Notes: generated by a model not told the origin, from the sequence alone. Positions 1 through 10,276 are shown, counted from the first letter of the stretch. The stretch is DNA of 53,609 bases from Primorskyibacter marinus (GCF_003313245.1 NZ_QJSD01000018.1:1-53609); one strand, 5' to 3'. A program made the numbers and translations.

Positions 1-307
1 GTGTGATCTTCCGCGATGTTTGGCGCACTTTCTTTATGGCCAAGTGGCGTAGGCTGGTGCTGGAAGCAGCGTAGCTGTCATCCGCGCTTTGCGCGGCAAA
101 AGTCCGGTTTGAGCCCAAAGGAGAAGTTTGCAAATCTCGCAGCGTGCGCTCGCAGCACTAATATTTCCGCGGCTGCGTATTTCTCAGTGCTGCAAGGCAA
201 CATAAAAGATCGGCCATCCATGTAGACCGAAACGAGAATCATTACGCAGGCTCACAGATCACCGGTCAAGACGTAGCTGCAAGCTCACCAACCGCTGGAT
301 TTGACGT
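1..307. other. Intergenic left edge, no convincing gene
   Basis: This stretch lies downstream of the GlxA-type regulator gene. A 69-codon open frame on the plus strand (16-225) has low-complexity, arginine-rich translation, no clear ribosome binding site and no recognisable domain. I do not call it a gene. I see no obvious terminator hairpin with a T tract either. Confidence 0.4.
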
Positions 308-1315
308 TTACCGCCGGAACTTGGATGGTGTGCACCTGTATTCTCTTTTGAATTGTTTTGAGAAATTCCCGAACGATCGGAATCCGCTGGCGATGGAAAC
401 TTCTCTTAGAGGCAAGTTGGTCTGAGACATCAGCTCGTAAGCGCGCTCTAGTTTCAGGCTTGTATAGAATTGCATTGGCGATTTGCCGAGATGCACTTCA
501 AACTGCCGTTCAATGCTTCTTACGGACGTCCCACACGTATTTGCTATTTCCTCTTTTGAGAGTGGTTCCTCAATGTTTTGTGACATTAGCCTGACTGCAG
601 CCCTCAGAGCTTCAGGGACATGCCGAAGCCTGTCGACCTGAGATCCAGGCTGACGGATGTCAGGGTCGCGCGGATAGGAAATCAGCAGTTGATTGCATAC
701 GTATTGCGCGGCTTCTCGCGAGATCTTGGCAATAGAGTGGATGATCATGTCCAGGGCCGCCAATTCACCGGCACATGTTGTCGTCGATCCGTTGGAGACA
801 AATAGAACGTTCCTGGCGGACACATCAGAAAAGCTTTCAGAGAACGCAACCAGCGAGGACCAATGCGTGGTAGCCTTGTGCCCATCCAATAGCCCCATTT
901 TCGCGAATATCCACGACGCGCGCCCGATCCCATAAAGCGCCATACCAGACCGTTTGGACCGCCTTAGCAGGCTCAGGATATCAGAACTTTCCTCCAACCG
1001 CTGGTAAGAATCACAGCAAAAGCAGATGGCTAACACCCCGTTTCTCTTGCTCAATCGGAGAGAAAACTCAGCAAGCGTTTCATCGCAAAAAAACGCAACG
1101 CCGCTTTGCGATCTGACGGCTTTATCGCGCCCGCCGACTAGTAGAAACTTGGGCGCGATACTGGGGAATTTTTTCCTGAAAAAATGAAGCGGTTCGACAA
1201 TTGCACCCAGACTCAGTGTAGAAAACCCATCGAGAACAACAATCGCAATTGTGCTGTCGCTCTGCGCCCCCCCTGTCTCTTGCGTTATTGAAAAGTCGTG
1301 AGTTGTGTGCTTCAT
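308..1315 (-). CDS. GlxA-family transcriptional regulator (DJ-1/PfpI-like domain plus AraC HTH)
   Basis: A 335-residue predicted regulator. Residues about 20-190 form a DJ-1/PfpI-like sensor domain (IAIVVLDGFSTLSLGAIVEP near the start). The last 100 residues are an AraC-type double helix-turn-helix, with the end motif GFRSFGNFSKQFKREY. This is the GlxA/GbdR layout, common next to genes for N-methylated nitrogen compounds. It is the last gene of the 12-gene minus-strand operon and begins 5 nt after the S-formylglutathione hydrolase stop, so it is probably cotranscribed. From memory, a GlxA-type gene also lies in the Pseudomonas putida CBB5 caffeine cluster. A role in controlling this operon is inferred from position; the ligand is unknown. 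Confidence 0.85.
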   Translation of the reverse strand: MKHTTHDFSITQETGGAQSDSTIAIVVLDGFSTLSLGAIVEPLHFFRKKFPSIAPKFLLVGGRDKAVRSQSGVAFFCDETLAEFSLRLSKRNGVLAICFCCDSYQRLEESSDILSLLRRSKRSGMALYGIGRASWIFAKMGLLDGHKATTHWSSLVAFSESFSDVSARNVLFVSNGSTTTCAGELAALDMIIHSIAKISREAAQYVCNQLLISYPRDPDIRQPGSQVDRLRHVPEALRAAVRLMSQNIEEPLSKEEIANTCGTSVRSIERQFEVHLGKSPMQFYTSLKLERAYELMSQTNLPLREVSIASGFRSFGNFSKQFKREYRCTPSKFRR

Positions 1316-1320
1316 CTTTT

Positions 1321-2214
1321 TTACCGTTCAAAGCGACGCTTCGTCCCGCTTCTGTCAAAGCGTTGGTCGGCGCGGAAGACCTTTGATCGGTACATCAATC
1401 TATCAGCGTGCCAATTGAGATGATCTTCGGCAAAGGAGGCGACGAAATAGTAGCTGTGGTTGTAGCCAGCTGCCTCGCGATAAGTGACCGGCACGCCTGC
1501 TGCTTCGGCGGCTGCTGTTAGTGTTTTAGGTTTCAGCAGGGCGTAAAACTGATCGTCAGCGCCCTGATCCACCAGGATGTCTTTCGACCAGCCCCTGTCT
1601 GCCAAAAGAAGGCTGGCATCGTGGTCAGCCCAGAGTTTCTTATCATCCCCCAAATAGCTTGCCAGTTGTTTGCTGCCCCAGTCTGAGGCCGTCGGGTTGG
1701 CAATCGGTGCAAACGCCGAAACGGATTGATATTTCCTGGGGTTGAGCATCGCCAGTGTCAGCGCGCCGTGTCCGCCCATGGAGTGGCCGGTGATCCCGTG
1801 TCTTTCGGTGACAGGGAAGCGGCTGCAGATAATCTGGAACAGTTCCTTGACGACATAGTCATACATTCGGAAATGCGAGGCCCAGGGCTTTTGGGTGGCA
1901 TTCACATAAAACCCGGCGCCCTTGCCCAGATCATAGGCCTCGTCATCGGCTACATGCTCGCCGCGCGGAGAGGTGTCTGGAAAGACCAGCGCTACCCCGC
2001 GCCGGGCAGCAAATTGCTGCAACCCAGCTTTGGACATCGCGTTTTCGTGGGTGCAGGTCAGACCCGACAGGTACCAGAGTACCGGCACTGAAGATGTCTC
2101 GGCCTGTGGAGGCAGGTAGATGCCAAAAGTCATGTCACAGCCACAGGCATCAGATGGATGCCTGTAGACCGCGTTCTTTCCGCCGAAGCATGTCGTACTT
2201 TCGATCAGTTCCAT
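1321..2214 (-). CDS. fghA: S-formylglutathione hydrolase
   Basis: An alpha/beta-hydrolase of 297 residues that hydrolyses S-formylglutathione to formate and glutathione, the second step of glutathione-dependent formaldehyde oxidation in the cytoplasm. The nucleophile elbow GHSMGGHGAL carries the catalytic serine. DILVDQGADDQFY supplies the aspartate and YNHSYYF the histidine. The family is usually about 280 residues; here the C-terminus is extended by roughly 20 basic residues after the conserved end. The start lies 3 nt after the flhA stop, so translation is probably coupled. Placement directly after an N-demethylase set suggests its job is to remove formaldehyde released from N-methyl groups (inference). 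Confidence 0.93.
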   Translation of the reverse strand: MELIESTTCFGGKNAVYRHPSDACGCDMTFGIYLPPQAETSSVPVLWYLSGLTCTHENAMSKAGLQQFAARRGVALVFPDTSPRGEHVADDEAYDLGKGAGFYVNATQKPWASHFRMYDYVVKELFQIICSRFPVTERHGITGHSMGGHGALTLAMLNPRKYQSVSAFAPIANPTASDWGSKQLASYLGDDKKLWADHDASLLLADRGWSKDILVDQGADDQFYALLKPKTLTAAAEAAGVPVTYREAAGYNHSYYFVASFAEDHLNWHADRLMYRSKVFRADQRFDRSGTKRRFER

Positions 2215-2217
2215 CGA

Positions 2218-3330
<1,113 letters not shown>

Positions 3331-3370
3331 AGCGATTCTCCTGCTAATTAAGTTCATTGATTTAGTGATC

Positions 3371-4009
3371 TCAGGCCGCGTGGCTTGTCGTGAAAATGCC
3401 GGACATGCCGACAAAGCCCTGTATCCGTTTCACCCGGTCGCACCAGCGCCGGATTGCAGGGTAACCCTGTCTGTAAATACCCCCTTCCTCCGAGAGCGCC
3501 ACGTAGGGGAAACAAGCAATGTCCGCGATCGTGGGATGGTCGCCAGGCACAAGCCAATCGCGGCCGACCCGTTCGGCAAACCACAAATGTTCGTCAAGGA
3601 TGCGGAACAAACGATGGGCACCGGCGCGCGCGGCTTCGACATCCAGTTCATAGAACAGCCCATCATGCAGTCGCGCAGCCGAAGCCGTTCCGGTGATGCC
3701 GTCGGCAAAGGCGAGCCATTGCGCAACCTCTCCCAAGCGGCCAGGGTCAGAGACGGGATACCATAGGCCGCTCGCATCATATTTTACCGCCAGATAGGTC
3801 AGTATGGCCTGGGCATCGCGCAGGACCTTGCCCTCATCCTCGATGACCGGCAATTGTCCTAGTGGATTCAACTGGAGAAACTCGGGCGATTTATGCTCAA
3901 GCCCCGGATAGAAATCGACGGTTTGGCTTTCATATTCGATACCAAGAATGTTCAGGAACAATCTGATCTTGAAGCAATTCCCCGAAAGCTCGTAGTCATA
4001 GAGTTTCAT
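3371..4009 (-). CDS. ndmE: GST-fold protein, NdmE-like structural partner of the N7-demethylase complex
   Basis: A 212-residue glutathione S-transferase-family protein: an N-terminal thioredoxin-fold domain (KLYDYELSGNCFKIRLFL, with NPLGQLPVIEDEG as the cis-proline region) and an alpha-helical C-terminal domain (DHPTIADIACFPYV). The start at 4009 is preceded by AGGAGG, 6 nt upstream; nine further in-frame codons upstream are ignored. It sits between the Rieske-fused reductase gene (stop 10 nt upstream) and flhA. In P. putida CBB5 a GST-like protein, NdmE, is needed for a soluble NdmC-NdmD complex. The same gene trio here makes that role more likely than a detoxifying transferase. The assignment rests on synteny; a GST acting on formaldehyde adducts is the alternative. 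Confidence 0.8.
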   Translation of the reverse strand: MKLYDYELSGNCFKIRLFLNILGIEYESQTVDFYPGLEHKSPEFLQLNPLGQLPVIEDEGKVLRDAQAILTYLAVKYDASGLWYPVSDPGRLGEVAQWLAFADGITGTASAARLHDGLFYELDVEAARAGAHRLFRILDEHLWFAERVGRDWLVPGDHPTIADIACFPYVALSEEGGIYRQGYPAIRRWCDRVKRIQGFVGMSGIFTTSHAA

Positions 4010-4019
4010 TTCGGCCTCC

Positions 4020-5768
4020 TCAGATATCCAGCACAAGCCGCTTTGACTTGGCTCGTGACACGCAGGTGATGATTTTCTGGTTCGACGCCTTCTCGCTGTC
4101 GGAAAGATAGACGTCCTGATGATCGGGCTCGCCTTCGATTACCGTTGTCAGGCAGGTGCCGCACGCCCCCTGCTCGCAGGAACTGGGTGCCTCGATCCCG
4201 TTTTCCTGAAGAATTTCAAGAATGGTCCTGCCTGCTGGCACTTGCAGCGTGAGTGCCGACCGTGCAAGCGCCACTTCGAAAGTGGAACTGTCGTCTATTT
4301 CCTTGGTGTTCTTGAAGTATTCGAAATGCACCGCGTCTTCGGGCCAACCGGCTTCGGCAGCGATTTTTCGGGTGGCTTCAAGCATTGGGCCGGGGCCGCA
4401 AATGTACAGGTGGTGCGCGTAGTCGTAGCCGGACAGCAATTCCTTCAGCGCGCCGCCCGTCGATGCCGGATCAAGTCCAATATGTGGGATCAGATTGCTG
4501 CCAAATGTTTTCAGCACATCCGGGAAGGACAAATGCGCCTCGGATTGCGCGAAATAATGCAGCTCATAGCCCAACCCCTGAACGTGAAGGGTTTGGGCCA
4601 TGGCCAGCATCGGCGTGATCCCGATGCCGCCGGCAACAAGAATTGTTTTCAATGCATCGCGCCGAAGCGGGAAATTGTTGCGGGGCGCAGAGATTGCAAG
4701 CACATCTCCTGCCTGAACAGCATTGTGCATGCATTCCGAACCGCCGCGTGAGTCCGGTTCCCGCTTGACGCCAATCCGATAAAAATCGGTTTCGCCAGGT
4801 GCATTGGTCAGAGAATATTGGCGTGACATCCCGTTGGGCATATGCAGGTCGATATGCGCTCCGGGTTGGAAAGTGGGCAGCTGTCCATTCAGCGCCTCCA
4901 GCCGAAAACCCGCGACACCTTCAGAGGCATCCCATTTATGCGCCACAGAGACACGCAATTCAGCTTTTGGACCAGATTTCGCGCGGGCTGGCATTTTGGC
5001 TAGTTCTTCGTCGACCTTCGAAAACTGAACTTCAATTGGTTCCGGGACCGGCAGCATTGTGGCTTCCGCCTCGATGACATCGCGCAGCGCTTGCATCCTG
5101 CGATTATGATGGCGCAAAATGTTGCCGGCGTCGGCTGGCTGGTCTGTTAACACGCCACGCAAGATGGATCGCCCGGCATCCACCGGCTGGACAAACAGCA
5201 GAAGCGTTGCTTTTGACTGGTCTTGCTTAGCGTGCAATTGGACGTGATTATCAGTTTCTTCAACCAAAGTGACATCGGCGCACCCCTCGCCAATTGGAGA
5301 AAAGCGATAAGACTTAGCATGTTTCAAAGCAATGTCAGGGGCGGCTTTTACCGGTATTGGTCGAAGCGCCAAAACGTCATTGCCATTCAACACAGCTGGC
5401 GCTTCGAATTCTCCGATCGGATCAACGGCAGACCAAACCAAACCATGTGATTCCACTGCTGAATACGTGTTGTTACAGATTGTCCGCGCTGGTGCATCAG
5501 CCGGGTGCGCAGGGATGTAAGTGCAGCCAGCCGTCCGGTTGGCGTAGCGCCAGCCGTGATAGAGACACCTCAGCTCACGACCTTCGTTCAGGCCGACCGT
5601 CAGGCGCACGCCCCGGTGCAAACACCGGTTTTCCCAGACATTGACGTGGCCGTCGTCGGCCCGCCACACTGCCATTTCGCGCCCCCAAAGCTGTCCATGA
5701 TAAATGTGCCGCATCGGGAGATCAGTGCTTGATGCAATCGGGTGCCAAGTAGTCAGATCTGTCGTCAT
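4020..5768 (-). CDS. ndmD: NdmD-like reductase: N-terminal Rieske domain fused to an FNR-type reductase with C-terminal [2Fe-2S] ferredoxin
   Basis: A 582-residue electron-transfer protein. Residues 1-115 are a Rieske domain with all four ligands visible: C49-x-H51 and C68-x2-H71. Residues about 270-500 are an FNR-like flavin/NAD(P)H reductase with RQYS at 316-319 and GGIGITP at 380-386. The last 60 residues are a plant-type ferredoxin with cysteines 531, 536, 539 and 569. Normal phthalate-dioxygenase-type reductases are about 320 residues and have no Rieske domain. This extra domain is the hallmark of NdmD, the reductase of the P. putida CBB5 caffeine N-demethylases, which is of similar length. 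The gene is 14 nt downstream of the Rieske-less oxygenase gene and 10 nt upstream of ndmE, so the three are surely cotranscribed. The exact substrate of the complex is not proven by sequence. Confidence 0.9.
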   Translation of the reverse strand: MTTDLTTWHPIASSTDLPMRHIYHGQLWGREMAVWRADDGHVNVWENRCLHRGVRLTVGLNEGRELRCLYHGWRYANRTAGCTYIPAHPADAPARTICNNTYSAVESHGLVWSAVDPIGEFEAPAVLNGNDVLALRPIPVKAAPDIALKHAKSYRFSPIGEGCADVTLVEETDNHVQLHAKQDQSKATLLLFVQPVDAGRSILRGVLTDQPADAGNILRHHNRRMQALRDVIEAEATMLPVPEPIEVQFSKVDEELAKMPARAKSGPKAELRVSVAHKWDASEGVAGFRLEALNGQLPTFQPGAHIDLHMPNGMSRQYSLTNAPGETDFYRIGVKREPDSRGGSECMHNAVQAGDVLAISAPRNNFPLRRDALKTILVAGGIGITPMLAMAQTLHVQGLGYELHYFAQSEAHLSFPDVLKTFGSNLIPHIGLDPASTGGALKELLSGYDYAHHLYICGPGPMLEATRKIAAEAGWPEDAVHFEYFKNTKEIDDSSTFEVALARSALTLQVPAGRTILEILQENGIEAPSSCEQGACGTCLTTVIEGEPDHQDVYLSDSEKASNQKIITCVSRAKSKRLVLDI

Positions 5769-5782
5769 GACATACCCTCTTT

Positions 5783-6688
5783 CTATGCTGCTGCAGGGAT
5801 CACGCCGTAGCGCAGACCCTTCCGACTCAACCAGCGTCGAAACGCGATGGCCGTTTTGTCGGCTCGAATTGGAGTTTCGGATCTGGGATCCAGCGGAAGC
5901 CGCTTCGGATACTGGTTTTCCAATATCGGCTTGTCCTGCCCGAAGATCACCTGCTGGAAATACCGAATACTCTCGTAGGTGTTGTCTTCATCGATGACGC
6001 ACATCCCTGTATGCGCGCGCACCCAATCCTGGCTCATGGGTTGCAGGAACATATAGATCACGTCACTGCGTGACGCATCGTTGGGGCTGGATTTGTAGAG
6101 CAATGCGCAGTTTACGTGCGGCACCCGATACGTGTAATCGACCATCGCACCGCCTTCAGAAGCTAGCGCGGCCTTTGGTTGATAGAATTGGCACTGTGTA
6201 GCCAACACTTCGTCACGAGTTTCTGAAACCTCAACTGCATACTCCTTAACCTCGGTATGCGGCTCTTCCCCAAGAATGCCGGTATGAACATAAGGAAAGT
6301 GACTCATGTCCAAAAAGTTCTCGACGGCACGGCCAGCGGAAACATTCACGCCAAACACACCCGTCGGCACATTTATACGATCGGCCTCGTAATATTCCTC
6401 AAATGAGAACAGCGTTTCAGGCGGCTCTCCAAGCGACGTCCAGACGTAGCCGTGCGCGATATGTATGGGTAGCGGATTGCGGACCGTTTTCGAGGTTAAC
6501 CGGCTCCGCGTTGGAAGTTGGTTATCAAATGGCCAAGCATAAGCATTTCCGTCTGTGTCCATGCCATAGGAAATATTTTCTTCCAGAAGCATGGTCGAAT
6601 GGATTAAGCCCGGCGTGATTTCGTCGATTGAACTAAGCGGATGCCACTGGTTCAGGATCACTGGGTCTGTACATTTCAATTCGGTCAT
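5783..6688 (-). CDS. ndmC: NdmC-like non-haem iron oxygenase lacking a Rieske centre (probable methylxanthine N-demethylase)
   Basis: A Rieske-oxygenase alpha-subunit homologue of about 300 residues that keeps the catalytic domain but has lost the Rieske cluster. The N-terminal WHPLSSIDEI start of the family is present. Where C-x-H and C-x2-H ligands should stand there is AYAWPFDNQLPTRSRL, with no cysteine pair. The mononuclear-iron site is intact: SHFPYVH provides the two histidines and QDKPILENQ the carboxylate. This is the architecture of NdmC, which borrows its Rieske centre from NdmD, encoded next here. I start at 6688 (MTELKC), which has GGAG 8 nt upstream; an ATG at 6706, 3 nt after the permease stop, would add six residues. 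In CBB5 NdmC removes the N7-methyl of 7-methylxanthine; the position attacked here is inferred. Confidence 0.88.
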   Translation of the reverse strand: MTELKCTDPVILNQWHPLSSIDEITPGLIHSTMLLEENISYGMDTDGNAYAWPFDNQLPTRSRLTSKTVRNPLPIHIAHGYVWTSLGEPPETLFSFEEYYEADRINVPTGVFGVNVSAGRAVENFLDMSHFPYVHTGILGEEPHTEVKEYAVEVSETRDEVLATQCQFYQPKAALASEGGAMVDYTYRVPHVNCALLYKSSPNDASRSDVIYMFLQPMSQDWVRAHTGMCVIDEDNTYESIRYFQQVIFGQDKPILENQYPKRLPLDPRSETPIRADKTAIAFRRWLSRKGLRYGVIPAAA

Positions 6689-6709
6689 GTCGTGGGCTCC
6701 ATTCATTGC

Positions 6710-7639
6710 TCAACGGAAATAGGGAATGCCTAAGCGCAAGGGTTGGCTGGATTTTCTGCGCAACCCCATCAACAGCAGGATCGAGGCAAGATACGGCATC
6801 GCCAGGAAGATCTGGTGCGGCACATTGAGCCCCAGTACTTGGACATGTGTCGCAATGCTTTCGAGCAGCGCAAAGACAAGCACGGCGGCAAGAACGCCAC
6901 GAGGCAGCCAGTTTCCGGCAATGATGGCTACGATGGCCAACCAACCACGTCCTGCCGTGATATCTGCTAGGTAACGGTCGGAGAAGCCCAGCATCAGAAA
7001 CCCGCCGCCCAATCCTGTCATTACACTCCCGATCAGCACGGCAATGTATTGACGCCCGGTGACGCTGAGTCCTTTAATATCCAGTGCCTTGGGGTTTTCG
7101 CCGAGGCAGCGCAGTTCAAGCCCCCAACGTGTCCGATAGAGTAGGAACCAGATGGCAGGCACCGCGGCAAATGCAACATAAGTCAGCAACCGCTGCGAAA
7201 AGAGAATTTCCCCCAGCCAAGGGATCGAAGAAAGGACCGGAATGGGAACATTCTCGAAACCGTCAAAGGTCGGTTGCGCCCGCCCCTTGATATAGATGCG
7301 GAACCAGTAAAGCGTCAGGCCGGCGACCAGCAGGTTAATCCCCAGACCCGTGATGAAATGGTCTACGCGCATCGTTGCCGTCATAAACGCGGTCAGAAGA
7401 CCAACGAGGCCTCCAACGACCATTGAGGCAAGGACAGCGAGCCATATCGAGCCGGTTGCCGTTGCAACGATGTAGGCGGTAAACGCTCCCATCAGCATGG
7501 TGCCTTCGACGCCCATGTTCCAGATACCTGCGCGTTGCGTGACCAACTCGCCAATGGCAGCAAACAGAATGGGCGTCATGATGCGCACTGTTCCGGCCAG
7601 AATGCTGACAAGAATGGCTTCCTGAAACAACTCAGACAT
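6710..7639 (-). CDS. BMP-family ABC transporter, inner-membrane permease (second)
   Basis: A hydrophobic 309-residue permease of the ribose/nucleoside type (BPD_transp_2). It has the family motif ITPILFAAIGELVTQRAGIWN near the N-terminus, followed by NMGVEGTMLMGAF, and about eight to nine predicted membrane spans. It overlaps the preceding permease gene by 8 nt and ends 21 nt before the NdmC-like start. With the other permease, the dual ATPase and the BMP binding protein it forms one importer like the NupNOPQ nucleoside systems. In this operon the likely cargo is a methylated purine (inference from context). No truncation is seen. Confidence 0.92.
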   Translation of the reverse strand: MSELFQEAILVSILAGTVRIMTPILFAAIGELVTQRAGIWNMGVEGTMLMGAFTAYIVATATGSIWLAVLASMVVGGLVGLLTAFMTATMRVDHFITGLGINLLVAGLTLYWFRIYIKGRAQPTFDGFENVPIPVLSSIPWLGEILFSQRLLTYVAFAAVPAIWFLLYRTRWGLELRCLGENPKALDIKGLSVTGRQYIAVLIGSVMTGLGGGFLMLGFSDRYLADITAGRGWLAIVAIIAGNWLPRGVLAAVLVFALLESIATHVQVLGLNVPHQIFLAMPYLASILLLMGLRRKSSQPLRLGIPYFR

Positions 7640-8753
7640 CTTTCTCGGTCCTCACGAGTTTGTAGCGTGCTGCAACTCCCGCGCAGAGGAAGGCGAGCAG
7701 CAGGATGCCTTGCATGGCCGGGACCAATGCATCCGGCACTTGAGCCAGCAGCTTCATGTAGAGACCCCCGCTGGCAAGCCCGCCGAAGACGATGCCCGCC
7801 ACGACCGTGCCAAGCGGACGCAATCCTCCGATCATGCCGATGATGATGCCGGTATAGCCCAGGCCATAAAGCGTATCGGCGCGGAGGCGGTGGGCAGTTC
7901 CAAAGATTTCAGACACCCCGGCCAGTCCCGCAATCGCACCGCTTACTGCCATAACGATGATGATGGTCCGGCCAATATTCGTGCCGCGATAGGCCAGGGC
8001 GATCGGATTGAACCCCATCGCGCGGATTTCGTATCCCAAGGGGGTTTTTTCCAGAAGGACGTAGCAAACCAATGCTGCGGTCAACGCAAGGATAAATCCC
8101 AAATGCAGTTTCGTGCTGCCCAGCAGATAGGGGAGTTCCGACGCGGCCGGAATCGGGCCGGTTTGCTGATAGACGACTGTCGTGGAAACCTCGGTCCAGG
8201 GGCCGCCTCCGATCAGATACGACAACAGGAACACGATCAGGTAATTCATCATGACGGTCGAAATGATTTCGTTTACGTCGAACCGGTCTTTCAGAATCGC
8301 TGCGGTTGTTCCTAGCAGCGCGCCGCCGATCATGCCGCTGAGGATGATAAGACAGACATAAAGCCATGCCGGCAGCCCAATGAATACAAGGCAACCAAGA
8401 TAGGCGCCCATCGCCCCGGCATAGACCTGACCCTCCTGGCCAATGCTCCAGACCTGGGCGCGAAAGGCGACAACGGTCGCCAACCCGGTCAGGATCAGCG
8501 GTGTTGCCTTCGCCATCGTGGCATAAAGGGCTTTCTCACTACCGAAGGCGCCCTTCAGAAGCGCGGAATAGGCTTTGAAAACATCCGCCCCGCTCGTCAA
8601 AAGCAGCAATGCGGATAGGAACAATCCGAAGAGTGTCGCCAGCGCATACATGGCAAAAGTCCAGGACCGCTTGGGATTTACCCGACGCTCGATCCGCCAT
8701 TTCGGCACCGGCTCCGGGAAAAGGTTTTCAGCCGGTTCATTGATGCTGGTCAT
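7632..8753 (-). CDS. BMP-family ABC transporter, inner-membrane permease (first)
   Basis: A 373-residue permease of the BPD_transp_2 family and the larger of the pair, as usual for nucleoside/purine importers. A cytoplasmic N-terminus of about 30 residues is followed by hydrophobic spans. IWSIGQEGQVYAGAMGAYLG is the conserved loop that contacts the ATPase, and MMNYLIVFLL marks an inner span. It starts inside the end of the ATPase gene (4-nt ATGA overlap) and overlaps the next permease by 8 nt, so the four transporter genes are translationally coupled. No signal peptide is expected. Its substrate cannot be read from sequence; methylxanthine uptake is inferred from the operon. Confidence 0.92.
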   Translation of the reverse strand: MTSINEPAENLFPEPVPKWRIERRVNPKRSWTFAMYALATLFGLFLSALLLLTSGADVFKAYSALLKGAFGSEKALYATMAKATPLILTGLATVVAFRAQVWSIGQEGQVYAGAMGAYLGCLVFIGLPAWLYVCLIILSGMIGGALLGTTAAILKDRFDVNEIISTVMMNYLIVFLLSYLIGGGPWTEVSTTVVYQQTGPIPAASELPYLLGSTKLHLGFILALTAALVCYVLLEKTPLGYEIRAMGFNPIALAYRGTNIGRTIIIVMAVSGAIAGLAGVSEIFGTAHRLRADTLYGLGYTGIIIGMIGGLRPLGTVVAGIVFGGLASGGLYMKLLAQVPDALVPAMQGILLLAFLCAGVAARYKLVRTEKDV

Positions 8754-10276
8754 GCTGCGACCCCCTGTTGCCCGCCTGCCATCAAGAGGCCAATTTCTTC
8801 TATCGTGGTTGATTGCGGATCGACCACGCCGGTTATCCGTCCGCTTGATATCACGGCAATCCGGTCCGATAGATTAAGGAGGTCTTCAAGTTCTTCTGAG
8901 GCCAATAGAACGGCATAGCCTTCGTCGCGCTTGACAATGATCTGCTTGTAGACATACTCGATAACCCCGAGATCGAGGCCACGTGTCGGTTGGTTGGCCA
9001 GCAGCAGCTTTCTGGAATGCACAAATTCTCTTGCTAGAATTACCTTTTGCGCATTTCCACCCGACAGGTGATTGACTGGCGTCAATCCGGATGGTGTCGT
9101 AATCTGGAACTCATCGATCAGGCCATCAGCGATCGTGCCGATCTGCTTGTGATCCAGGAATGGACCCTTGGTATAGTCATCGTGGCGCTGCCACCCTAGG
9201 ATCATGTTTTCGCGAATATTGAACTCCGGGATCAGGCCTTCGCGAAACCTGTCATCGGGCACCAGTCCCACACCTCGATCCATGTAGTGGCGCGAGGGCA
9301 GGCCTTTGATCTGTTCACCACCCAATATGATGCTGCCGCTGTCAGGGATCAGGACACCTGAAAGTGATTCAAACAGCTCTTTCTGCCCATTGCCCGACAC
9401 GCCTGCCAGACCCAATATCTCCCCTTTCCTGATTGCCAGGCTGACATCGTCAAGCGCCAGTTTTCCCCGCCCGTCGCGATAGACAAGATTTTCCACGATC
9501 AGAACCGGCGGCTCTGTTCGGTCGCGGTCATCAGAGCGGTCGCGCGCGACCCGTAAATCCACGTCCCGCCCCACCATCATGCGTGTCAATTCGTCCGGGG
9601 TAACATCCGACGGCTTTACCGTTCCCACGACCTTTCCCTTGCGCAGGACCGTGACCCGATCCGACCGCATGACTTCGACCATCTTGTGGCTGATGAGCAG
9701 GATCGACAGGCCCAACTCGCACATATGATCGATGATCCGAAAAAGTTTTCGCGACTCTTCCGGTGTGAGCACCGCCGTCGGTTCATCCAGAATCAAAACC
9801 CGGGCGTCGAGATAGAGCGCCTTGAGCATCTCAACCCACTGCTGCTGACCGACGGCCAGATCACGCACGTTGGCATCAATATCCAGATCGATTTCGTATT
9901 CCCGGCAAAGCTCCTCGACCCTTGCCCTGGCTTCTTGCATCTGTAGTTTCCATCCCGCCTCGTGTGTGCCCACAACAATGTTTTCGAGAACGGTGAACTC
10001 GCTAACCAGCACAAAATGCTGATGGACCATTCCGATACCGATATGAATGGCGTCGCGTGGCGACCGAAAGGCCACGGGCTTGCCATTAAATTCGATGTGG
10101 CCGCCTTCTGGCTGGTAGAAGCCAAACAGACATGACGAAAGTGTGGATTTTCCCGCACCATTTTCACCGAAGAGGCAGTGTACCTCACCCGGCTTCAGCT
10201 CAAAGTTCACGTCCTCGTTGGCGATGACACCTGGGAAGCGTTTTGTTAGATTTACGGCTTTCAGAAGTGTGGACAT
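8750..10276 (-). CDS. ABC transporter ATP-binding protein with two ATPase domains (BMP/nucleoside importer)
   Basis: A 508-residue protein with two tandem ABC domains. The first has Walker A GENGAGKS, Walker B VLILDEPTAVLTP and a modified signature LAVGQQQWVEML. The second has a degenerate Walker A (GVSGNGQKE) and the signature LSGGNAQKVILAREF. This asymmetry is normal for RbsA/NupO-type ATPases. It powers the importer formed by the two following permeases and the binding protein encoded upstream. A 91-nt gap containing two hairpins separates it from the binding-protein gene, which probably sets a lower dose of the membrane parts. Confidence 0.93.
   Translation of the reverse strand: MSTLLKAVNLTKRFPGVIANEDVNFELKPGEVHCLFGENGAGKSTLSSCLFGFYQPEGGHIEFNGKPVAFRSPRDAIHIGIGMVHQHFVLVSEFTVLENIVVGTHEAGWKLQMQEARARVEELCREYEIDLDIDANVRDLAVGQQQWVEMLKALYLDARVLILDEPTAVLTPEESRKLFRIIDHMCELGLSILLISHKMVEVMRSDRVTVLRKGKVVGTVKPSDVTPDELTRMMVGRDVDLRVARDRSDDRDRTEPPVLIVENLVYRDGRGKLALDDVSLAIRKGEILGLAGVSGNGQKELFESLSGVLIPDSGSIILGGEQIKGLPSRHYMDRGVGLVPDDRFREGLIPEFNIRENMILGWQRHDDYTKGPFLDHKQIGTIADGLIDEFQITTPSGLTPVNHLSGGNAQKVILAREFVHSRKLLLANQPTRGLDLGVIEYVYKQIIVKRDEGYAVLLASEELEDLLNLSDRIAVISSGRITGVVDPQSTTIEEIGLLMAGGQQGVAA

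Noticed and set aside
16-225. A 69-residue hypothetical protein
   Set aside because: There is no ribosome binding site and no recognisable domain, and the composition is typical of noncoding GC-rich DNA.
4020-6706. Glycine betaine or carnitine monooxygenase (GbcAB/CntAB)
   Set aside because: Those oxygenases carry their own Rieske centre and their reductases do not. The reversed arrangement here is specific to the NdmC-NdmD type.
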